Origin: Dicyema japonicum
Lineage: Eukaryota > Dicyemida > Rhombozoa > Dicyemidae
DNA length: 64,000 bases
Reading direction: 5' to 3'
Assembly: GCA_011109175.1 (NCBI GenBank)
Contig: RDEW01000003.1
Span: forward strand, 1,484,429-1,548,428
Below the pieces are notes generated by a model, which saw only the letters and a list, made by a program, of their open reading frames with translations, ran no database searches and was not told where the DNA came from. Below, piece after piece: positions 56,116-64,000 of this stretch. Positions within the stretch are counted from its first letter, which is position 1, and each line of letters opens with the position of its first letter. Both the position numbers and the translations under genes were made by a program.

Positions 56116-58057
56116 CTGAGATATAATCTTTCTTTGTTAGCAGGTTTTAAGTGCATTTGTAAGTTAGAGAGTATACGCCGGATTTCTAAATCAATAGCTT
56201 CGAATTCACGTGGTTCAATGTCGATGAGCCCAATATAATAATTATATAGCGAGAGTGCGTATTCATTATCTCTTTAAACAAGTTTACAGCGTTTAATTTC
56301 GAATTTGCCAACTTCTCTATCCTTTTCTTCACATTTTCAGCAATTTTTTCCATAATTTTGTCCTTCATAACCTTACTCCCTTTATCTTCTAACACTCCAA
56401 GATAGCGATATCCCTCATAGTCATCCAGATAACTTGATCTTTGGCACATTTCAGATTAGTTGCAGACTTTTCACAGTTTCTTTTAACGCCAACAACACCC
56501 AGATATTCATCAATATCCTCCATCATTTTTAGAATTGTATTTTCACATTCGGCAATTATTTTCAGGTCGTCAATAAAGAAAATGGTTAGTCGTCACAATA
56601 GACGGATCACTCTGATCAATACATATCTTCGGGAATTTTATATTTAATATTCGGCTTAGTGGGTCCATTACCAGAGTAAACAGCTGAAGAGAGAGTGAGT
56701 CTCCTCGTAAGATTCTTCTCCCGAGTTTGACCTTTCCAATTCTTTTTTTGTTAAGGTTCAAAATAACATTCCACTTGCTTATTAGATTCTTGATAAACTT
56801 CACAATCCATTCAGGAACTCCAGAGCTATCAAGAACCCGACACAAAAATTCATGATTGACAGAATCGAATCCTTCTTCACATCGATCTATGTTGTGAATA
56901 AGCTATTTCCATGTTCAGCATTAACACACTGATTTATTAAAGCCTGCTCTTTTGCACCTTGGCACTGCCTTCTTGCTCCAAGCTGATTATCCGAGATAAG
57001 ATTGAACCCTTCAATATAATCCGTAAGTTTTGTATTAACACATTTTGTGACAAGTTTGTACAATATGGGCATGCACGTAATTGGTCGTAAGTCATTCGGA
57101 GACAGCAGTCTTCTTTTTTCGGAATGAGGTACGTAATCCCTGATAGAACCATTCTTTCAGGCAATATTCACCACTCACTATCTTGATAATCTCTTCACTC
57201 TGATAACTATGAAGAGAATCAAATTTCTTGACAAAAAATCCATATACTCCATCACAGCCAGAGCTCTTCCAATTCGGCGTATAGTGAATAATGTTCTTAA
57301 CGAACTCAACTGTCATATCTAACGGTAACTCCTCCGCTCCTGTTATTCGCCTCCCAACAATATTTCTGTGAAAATAATTCTGATCCTTTTCCAATACATC
57401 TTTCCAAAATGACACGCACTCATCTTCTGTAACTTTACAATCACTATTATTGACGTCATCGTTGAGCCTCCGATAAAACCTCTTTTTGATCAGCTCAAAA
57501 CATAAATTATCTCGTCTAAAGGATTTTCTTGATTCATGAATTGAGATTTTTTTCTCCATGATCTTGATTTTATCTTCAATTAGGGTAGAAATCCTTTTCA
57601 GTTCTCCCTTCTTTGATTTCTTGTATCCAAACGAGCACAAAACATCAAGCGTTTTCTCCCTTTCTTCCCTTGACTGCTTCCCAGTAAACCCATAAACTAA
57701 GGCGCAATTTTCTTTGAATTTTGCAATTCTCTTTCCACGTTTTCCCTCCAACAGCTTTTTACTGATCGCTTCTTTGTCAAAAGCATCAATTATGTCAGTT
57801 ATCTCATTCATGTCCGTTGGAGGAGATGATGACACATAATTTAATATCACTCCATTTAATGTAGTAAGAACATCCTTTTTAACCAACTTATATGGAATCT
57901 TTTGTGTGGGTTTCCTTCCATCTCGGGGAACTGATTTAACTCTCAATTTGAACATACATTCTTCTTTGCATCTTCCATACATGGAAATTTCTGTTTTTGG
58001 TAAGTTGTTCTCTGAACCTCCTGATCCGATTAAAGTATCTCGACTTTTCTGGTCCAC
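56116..58057 (-). mobile_element. LINE-E (R4/NeSL-like) retrotransposon
   Basis: The minus-strand ORF 57092-58057 (321 codons) encodes a Lys-rich N-terminal part and the approach to the RT (FWKDVLEKDQNYF, NWKSSGCDGVYGFFVKKF). Frameshifted pieces continue with 'LRPITCMPILYKLVTKCVN', 'LISDNQLGARRQCQGAKEQA' (fingers region) and 'FFIDDLKIIAECENTILKMM' (catalytic box, FIDD for F/YxDD). The C-terminal end (IEPREFEAIDLEIRRILSNL) aligns with the relic at 10930-11080. Several frame changes near 57110, 56890 and 56600 inactivate it. No endonuclease identified. Confidence 0.75.
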
Positions 58058-58599
58058 GGGTGTCTTTTAAATTGGCTTTACATTCAATAATTTTTTTACG
58101 CCGAGTACACTTTTTTAAGTGGAGAAACGAGCATTGAATTGCTAGACGATGAGACTACATCCTCCCCGAGGGATTCTCCCGAATCTCCTTTTCGCAGAGT
58201 TGACAACCATTGAGATCCATTTGATACTGTCACCTGATCGAATCTCAGTGATTAATGCTTTGAGGGACAGCAGATGAGCAGGAACATTTCCCACAGGAGA
58301 TCGCATGCTAGTTCCATTGGCCTCATGTAGTCCTGAAGACACACTTCTCACTTCTAATTAATTTCTATCTTCAATATTCTCTGTAAGACGACTCTCAGGA
58401 TTTGTTTGCAAACTGGTGAAAACAGACATGCACAGCACCACTAGAACAAAAATTATATTATTAAAATTTAGAAAACAATTAAATTTTGATATTTTTCGTA
58501 TGTGATGTTTCCTCATCTATCACGTTAATTATGCTTTCAGTAGATTTTAAAGATGGATTTATAATATTTATTACAGTAATTTTTGTCCTCTTTATGAAA
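58058..58599. other. Unassigned
   Basis: The 69-codon minus-strand frame at 58142-58351 could be upstream sequence of LINE-E; otherwise nothing recognised. Confidence 0.25.
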
Positions 58600-60305
58600 C
58601 GTGGCGTCATGTGGTTCACCTTTTGTGGTGGCGCTCAGTGTAGTAATACACCAAAAGAACCATTTCCTCTTCCCCATCCAGACTCCTTATGCCTGGATGG
58701 TATACCTCAACTGGAAACTCGAGATATGCAACTCAATGTTAACGGAATAAAAACAAAGATTCTGGAGTTACGATGTTTATTAACGATGCACAAGATTGAC
58801 ATCTGCCTTATCCAGGAGTCAAAACTTTCTACAAAGAGTACAACCACTTTTTCCTGGATACATCTCTATCAGAAAAGACCGCATTGGACGTTGTGGCGGC
58901 TTACTTACAATTATTAAAAACGGTTTATCTTTCCACGATGTGAGCTCGCAAGTGGATGATTTAATTCTACACGACAAGACCGCGGAACAAATTTCTATTG
59001 ATCTTATTAATGGGTCAGAACATCTTATTCTAATCAACATTTACATTCCACCGCCAGGATCCTGTCCTAATAACTATGTTCCGAAACTCGATAAACTACA
59101 AGAAATTCGAAATGTGTTACTATGTGGGGATTTCAACGCCAAACATCCACAATGGCTCAGTACCCAGTCGGCAGACAAGAGGGGGAGTCTAATTATCGAA
59201 TCTCTCGAAAAATGGTGATTCTGAATCACCCGAACATCTTCACAAGGACACCAGTCCGGAGAAATGACTGCCCAACCTCTCCGACATATCCATTGTTTCC
59301 TCTAGGATTGCCCCGAAGATTTCATGGAACGTCTCCTACGATATTCATAGTGATCATAATCCGTTTATATTAAAACTGAGCCAATTCAATAACTCACGTG
59401 GAATTAAAGCAACCTTCAAGGTCTACAAGAAAGCTGACTGGTCGAATTTCAAGCTCTTCATTGACCATAACCTAATACATTTTAATCTCACCTCATTTTG
59501 CTCTATCGACAAAGCAGTGGACCATCTAAACCATGTAATCCTTCAAGCTGGAAAATTGTTTGTACCACGTGCAGTCTACAGATCCTACAAGCCTACTCTG
59601 GACTCGGAGACTCGTTTTCTCGTCAAACAAAGAAACTCCCTGAAGATGAATCATCTGCAAACCTCTTCTGATATGGAAAATATAAAATGCTTAAATCAGA
59701 GAATTACAAAGCTCATCAGAGAAAAGAAAGATAGGGCGTGGAACCTCCTATTATCGTCTATTGGACATATGAAATCACGAGTATTTTATGGAAAACTAAT
59801 CGTCGATTCAAGCTAAACTTATCAGATGGATCAGAATCTTTTTCTGCTCTAAATACTGTGCAAGCTAACAACCTAATGAAATATTACGTATCCATAAGTC
59901 ACAAGACTTTTCGAAATCCCATTCTTGTCACCTTCGGAATTTAATGCCTAAACTAAGTTCGTGGATAAATTTATTTACGCATGCCGAGGTCACACAGGCT
60001 ATAAGATCGATGAAGAGATCTTATACGTGTTGTCCTGACGGCATTCCGGAATTTTGCTAAAACACCTTGGTAATGTTGCAATCAATTCAATTACGTCAAT
60101 TTTTAATTTGTCTTCTAACATGAACGTTATCCATGCAAATGGAAGAACTCACTTATAATACCAATCATAAAACCAGGAAAACCAAAAACCTTACCTTCTT
60201 CCTACCGTCCAATATCATTAACGTGCGCATTATCGCGCCTAATGGAGAAACTCGACTCTGGAAAATTAAACCCCATTTGCCCGACTGCCACTTTTCAACA
60301 TGGTT
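58600..60305 (+). mobile_element. LINE-A copy, 3'-truncated, 2A region deleted
   Basis: Begins GTGGCGTCATGTGGTTCACC and closely follows the 31 kb copy, but between GGAAACTCGAGAT and ATGCAACTCAATG about 87 bp including the 2A motif are missing. Endonuclease text is better kept: DICLIQESKLSTKST, LILINIYIPPPGSCP and VLLCGDFNAKHPQWLS (D-x-N motif). A linker frame (59517-59816) follows, then EVTQAIRSMKRSYTC and LPSSYRPISLTCALSRLMEK (RT fingers). It breaks off at about 60305 before the catalytic box. Confidence 0.85.
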
Positions 60306-60309
60306 TCAA

Positions 60310-60456
60310 ATGTGAATTAATTTTAATGATTATTTCAGCTTGTCTAGTTTTAAAAAAATATATTAATAATATCATATTTACCTAATTTCCAAATTCCTGG
60401 ATAGGCAATGGTAAAACTGGAGCTAAGAGTGACTATCAAGCTGCCCGATCAGCCTG
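60310..60456 (+). repeat. Direct repeat, copy 1 (3' flank of the 4-TM gene)
   Basis: AATTTTAATGATTATTTCAG, then ATATTAATAATATCATATTT, TAATTTCCAAATTCCTGGAT and GCTAAGAGTGACTATCA recur at 61499-61660. It abuts the truncated end of the LINE-A copy. Confidence 0.75.
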
Positions 60457-61000
60457 ATAAACTTTGCTGTGCTAAAGGCAAGTTTGTTTAACTTGGAAGC
60501 AGATCACTAACCCTGATGAACTGTATCGGATCGCCTATCGCACTGTGAAGAATCTAATTATACTGCAATATTGAGTGAGCTATTGAAACACTCAAAAATT
60601 ATCGAAAAAGAGAAAATTTTAATATAGAGAAAATATGTGCGGTCAACAAGACACAGCTTTATTAGGAAATTAGACCGTTAGCTAACTATGGGTTATGAGG
60701 AGATTAAGTTTCTTTCCATACCAATTCCTTTTTTGATAACTTCCAATTATTAATGTAAAATTCAAGCAACTTAAATTGTTGACATTCCAAACTTAACACG
60801 CCCAGTTGGTAAGTGAAAAATGACACCGCTGGGATGCGAACCTGCGAGCCCGCAGTCTTGATGAGACCCTGACCGGATACAGTTTAGTGTTTTTTTGATA
60901 TTAAAAATTAAGATTAAAATAAAATAAATTTAATATCTTAATTAAAATAATTTTATAAATATAAAATTTATATTCTAATTTATATTATTTCTTATATAAC
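60457..61000. other. Region upstream of the 4-TM gene; tRNA-like relic
   Basis: Around 60795-60890 the minus strand shows GGCTCGCAGGTTCGCATCCC, close to a tRNA T-arm/B box, without a foldable tRNA. The remainder is AT-rich, and the gene's promoter should be in the last 100 bp. Confidence 0.3.
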
Positions 61001-61498
61001 ATGGAAATATTGTGGAGTAAATTAATATCGGCTCTGGGCATTTTCCTGATCTTAATAAATGTATTATACTTTTTAAGTTTTAGGTTTTACAGATAATTCT
61101 TATACCTTGTGTTTTTATCCATTACCAGGGATATTACATTATTCCAAGTGTTATAAGTGCTCAGTTTGGGATTTCACTTCCCTTTACGATTATTCAAATC
61201 TTCGTGTTTACTGGAAGTAAGAGAAAAGGAATATTGATAGCAGTTTTAATAATATAAAATCTAGGCTACAATTTTATTTTTGATTTTTTTCACATTTAAT
61301 ATTCTCCTTTCCATCGTGGCAATTACGTCTGATGAAGTATTTGAAGAACTGAACCCTTTAGCAATTATTATTGCAGTAATTTAATTATATTTTTAGGCAT
61401 CAATATCGGGTTTAACTGTTTCATTTTTAATCACGAGTTGTTTGATGATTCGAGAAATAGTCATCATTAATCGAGCAGCCAGAAATAAAGATTCTTAA
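61001..61498 (+). CDS. Four-transmembrane small protein, 143 aa
   Basis: Start ATG 61001 (MEILWSKLISALGIFLILIN). Introns of 23, 22 and 21 bp, all GT-AG and in frame, connect VLQIILIPCVFIHYQGYYII, PFTIIQIFVFTGSKRKGILI, ATILFLIFFTFNILLSIVAI and ASISGLTVSFLITSCLMIRE; the end is RAARNKDS-stop. Four hydrophobic helices in the tetraspan/MS4A (CD20-like) layout: two hairpins with a short loop (TSDEVFEELNP) before the last helix and a basic cytoplasmic tail. No conserved Cys motif of true tetraspanins. Family assignment is structural guesswork; coding status is well supported by four exons in frame. A broken paralogue lies at 55965. Confidence 0.65.
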
Positions 61499-61660
61499 TT
61501 AATTTTAATGGATATTTCAGTTAGATTCTTAATTAATTTTAATGGATATTTCAGCTTTAAAAAATTATATTAATAATATCATGTTGACCAAATTTCCAAG
61601 TTCCTGTATAGTCAATCGTGATAATAGAGCTAAGAGTGACTATCAGGATAGCTAAGAGTT
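61499..61660 (+). repeat. Direct repeat, copy 2, with internal tandem duplication
   Basis: Follows the 4-TM stop codon. A 34-bp unit (GATTCTTAATTAATTTTAAT, then GGATATTTCAG) is present twice in tandem (about 61490-61554); the first includes the gene's last codons. The rest matches 60310-60456. Confidence 0.75.
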
Positions 61661-62170
61661 TCTGTCAAACAGATCCCACCAGTAAGGTGATGAGTCCTAT
61701 CTGACATGACACAGTGTTTGAAAGTGATCTTCCTACTTTTATCCCTGTCCAACTCCATTGGTGAAGATTACTGTTATGAAATTCTTCCACCTGTAAATAA
61801 AGTGATGTCCGAGACTGTATGACGTGCGATGAAAATGGAAGAGAGCGACTTACTTCTCCGTCGTTCTTTGGAAGCGGAAGAACCTGTAATTTTTTGCAGT
61901 TTCTTAATTCCTGTCTAATCAAGGAGTGAAGCAAGTCCCTTTCAAATTAGCGAACGAAAATCATAGCCAGCGACGAACGCGCAGAAATTTGACTCCCAAG
62001 TAGATTCAAAGATTCCACTGTCTATGGTCCCATGGCGCCGGAAGTGTGGAATAAACAGTATTCCATCTGGGTAATTGTACAGCAGTTAAACTATTTATAT
62101 CGCAGTGTTACTTATTGGTAATGTTTATATTTATTAATAAATTTTTTAATGAAAACAATTTATTGATGAT
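61661..62170. other. Unassigned; possible exons on minus strand
   Basis: Minus-strand frames (RQELRNCKKLQVLPLPKNDG; VEEFHNSNLHQWSWTGIKVG) are separated by a possible 63-bp GT-AG intron near 61790-61855. Not recognised and too little for a gene call. Confidence 0.25.
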
Positions 62171-62179
62171 GTTATAACA

Positions 62180-63451
62180 CAGTGGTTCTTTTACCGCCTT
62201 CCATTTTGAGATATCTCCGCACATACGAAAATTTCGAATATCATTTCATAATTAATTTATTTCGCTCGCTTCTCAATAAATAATCAAGTGAGCTGTATCC
62301 TTTTTCAACAAGATATAAAGTTGGAAAGTACAAGATTATCTGAGAGATCGAATACACAATTTTGGAAACTATTCTTTAATTCTTCCAAAACTGATAAATT
62401 GAGGTATTTTGAAGGTTAATTTCATAACATGTATTATTTTTAAGGTCTATTAATTCCTCCATCAATCAGAGTTTAAAATTTTGGAATTGAACTGATCAAT
62501 CATCCACTGAGGAATATCAAAATTAATCCTGAAAACGAAAAAGAAGTTCAGCTTTGAGTGATTATAAGTGTGATGTACAAATTTCCTGATTCATATTCTC
62601 TGCAACTTTTGTCAAATTCAGTGAAAAATTTTATTTTCTAGGAAATATTAATAATATAGGTCGATTTTATCCATAAAAAATCTATTATTTTAGCATTCAT
62701 TAATACTTGATCTCTTTGTAACATCAAAGATACCTAAAAGTAGTCTTAATCTCTACTAACCTCATTAAGTTATAAATAAAACCCAACTCAATATTTAGTC
62801 AATTCTTCGACGGATGGAATCATTGCTGACTGGAATTTTTCATGATTTCCTGATACCCACAACATTCGATAATATCAATTTCAGTAATGGAACAATCACC
62901 GACTCTCCAATCGTATGGCAACAGTCTGTTTTCGCGACCAATTCAGATATTTTATAGGTTTTCAATCCCTCTAAAGCAGAGGTTTTCAGAAAATAATTCT
63001 CGAGGCACACTAATCGTAAAAAAATCCACGGGACACATGAAAAATAAAAAATTAAATTTTTTCGGACACGTAAAAATGAGGACAAAATTGGTAATTTATT
63101 GGGCAAATTTTTATTAATATAAAACAACAACAATAAATTAGAGAATGCGGCAAGAATTGTTAATTAAATTATGCTTCACTAAAAACAAATATAAATTAGA
63201 AAAAACATCAATAATGTCGGCTTGGTCAACTTTGGATGGTTGGCTGTGTTAATTTAATTATTGATTGTATTTCATAAAAATATATTTCCAGATACAACAA
63301 ACGAGACAGTTCTCCCCTAGTTTTGACAAAGTATTATTGCATATTAGGCAATGAGCTAAAAATCACACCGCCCAAACTTAGAATTCCACCGCCCAAAAGT
63401 AAAAATCCCAACGCTTAATTTGGGCGATATCGCTCAGGTTGAGAACCACAG
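62180..63451 (-). mobile_element. hAT element with decayed transposase
   Basis: Ends CAGTGGTTCT (62180) and GGTTGAGAACCACAG (to 63451) are inverted and flanked by near-identical octamers TTATAACA (62172-62179) and TTATAAAA (63452-63459). Minus-strand fragments at 62190-62520 (IPQWMIDQFNSKILN, LTFKIPQFISFGRIKE) follow the ZBED5-like hAT pattern. Inside, near 62982, CAGAGGTTTTCAG may mark another nested end. Confidence 0.7.
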
Positions 63452-63605
63452 TTATAAAAAGTCTCCATTATGGCCTGCAGGCACTCAGTAATAAATTTCC
63501 ATGAGAACCAATAAACAATTAATAGTATTAATAGCCACGGAAAGAGCTAATTGTTTTTGCTTTGAAAAATAGTCAAATAAATTTAAGTGTCACTCAAAAC
63601 ATTCA

Positions 63606-63900
63606 TATCATGGTGGCCCAGTGTAACGGGTGCCGGGAAAGAGGCCCGAAGGTCCCTATTTCGAATCCCGATGCTGTACATTTCGGTAGAAGGTTCCACG
63701 CATCTCGATCTCTGGCTTGACGAGTGACTCCTTCATCAGTGAACAGATCAGTACGGAACCGAATCGTCTATGTAGGACATACACCCAACAAAAAAAACAA
63801 AGTGAAGAGCATTCCTTGGTTCTCCTTCATCGATTAGTTATAATAACTGTTCTTTACTTAAAATGTGTTCTGCCTGAGCGGAGGTATAGCTAATATGGCA
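63606..63900 (+). mobile_element. SINE-T copy 5 (plus strand)
   Basis: GGTGGCCCAGTGTAACGGG (A box) and TTCGAATCCCG (B box) head, GTTCCACGCATCTCGATC core, GAGTGACTCCTTCATCAGTG, then an A-rich stretch, ATTCCTTGGTTCTCC and the TTCTTTACTTAAA tail and GGAGGTATAGCTAATATGGC. The only copy in this orientation. Confidence 0.8.
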
Positions 63901-64000
63901 TCTTTATAACATTTATATGACAGGTTTGACAAATGATTGACTGGTTAATCTTGCTTGTGATTTTATGAGTGTTGACTTTTCATTTTGTGACATTGTTGTG

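Noticed and set aside
60795-60890. Possible tRNA gene on the minus strand (GGTTCGCATCCC)
   Set aside because: Only a B-box-like string is present; no acceptor stem, D-arm or anticodon arm could be folded. Treated as a tRNA-like relic.
60310-61660. LTR retrotransposon (direct repeats around 1 kb)
   Set aside because: The repeats flank a host-type intron-containing gene, have no TG...CA ends, primer-binding site or polypurine tract, and one has an internal tandem duplication; a segmental duplication fits better.
61665-61934. Minus-strand exon-like pair with possible 63-bp intron
   Set aside because: Single possible junction and no known domain; kept only as a note in the region entry.
1-64000. 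CRISPR arrays, bacterial operons, riboswitches, rho-independent terminators
   Set aside because: The sequence is eukaryotic; no regularly spaced repeats or bacterial gene organisation is present.

Overview
The window is eukaryotic and very probably from a small metazoan. It is AT-rich, full of non-LTR retrotransposon, SINE and DNA-transposon debris, and carries animal genes (protocadherin, adhesion GPCR, DIS3, TFIIA-gamma, ribosomal protein L18, mitochondrial ornithine carrier). The most telling feature is intron size. In every gene that could be rebuilt by hand the introns are GT-AG and mostly 20-27 bp, with a few up to about 45-70 bp. Introns this short are, to my knowledge, a hallmark of dicyemid mesozoans (parasites of cephalopod kidneys), so a dicyemid is my best guess. 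That assignment is inference; no rRNA or mitochondrial marker is present.

Layout. 0-5.9 kb: transposons only (pogo/Tigger element with TA duplications, RTE LINE, CR1/Jockey-like LINE relics). 6.0-7.0 kb: mitochondrial ornithine carrier (-). 7-11 kb: SINE, LINE relics and an integrase-bearing element. 11.2-13.2 kb: adhesion GPCR (-). 13.5-18.7 kb: tRNA-derived SINEs, an endonuclease-bearing LINE and hAT elements. 18.9-22.1 kb: DIS3 (-), about 20 mini-introns. 22-25 kb: repeats. 25.2-27.0 kb: histidyl-tRNA synthetase (-), with disruptions. 27-28.7 kb: repeats. 28.8-29.5 kb: RPL18 (-). 30-33 kb: LINE with an intact 2A-like motif. 34.2-34.7 kb: unidentified gene (-). 35-40.3 kb: a second Tigger, a coiled protein gene (-), SINE, hAT. 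41.3-42.6 kb: two-RRM protein (-). 45.1-47.4 kb: a divergent gene pair, an unidentified protein (-) and a TPR protein (+). 47.4-50.0 kb: LINE with a PHD-like ORF1. 50.2-52.3 kb: protocadherin (-). 54.0-54.4 kb: TFIIA-gamma (-). 54.5-60.3 kb: LINEs and a SINE. 61.0-61.5 kb: four-TM protein (+). 62.2-63.9 kb: hAT relic and tRNA-SINE.

The host genes are unrelated single-copy genes with separate roles (RNA decay, translation, transcription, adhesion, signalling, transport), not an operon or pathway cluster. Repeats form coherent families. LINE-A is CR1/Jockey-like with a 2A-like motif near its 5' end. SINE-L looks like a short unit made from the 5' and 3' ends of LINE-A. SINE-T is tRNA-derived (5 copies). 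LINE-D has an APE endonuclease and a (TTA)n tail, LINE-E is R4/NeSL-like, and LINE-F has a PHD-type ORF1. hAT elements have 8-bp nnnTAnnn duplications. Several reading-frame breaks in genes fall in homopolymer runs and may be assembly errors; one base (33837) is N.
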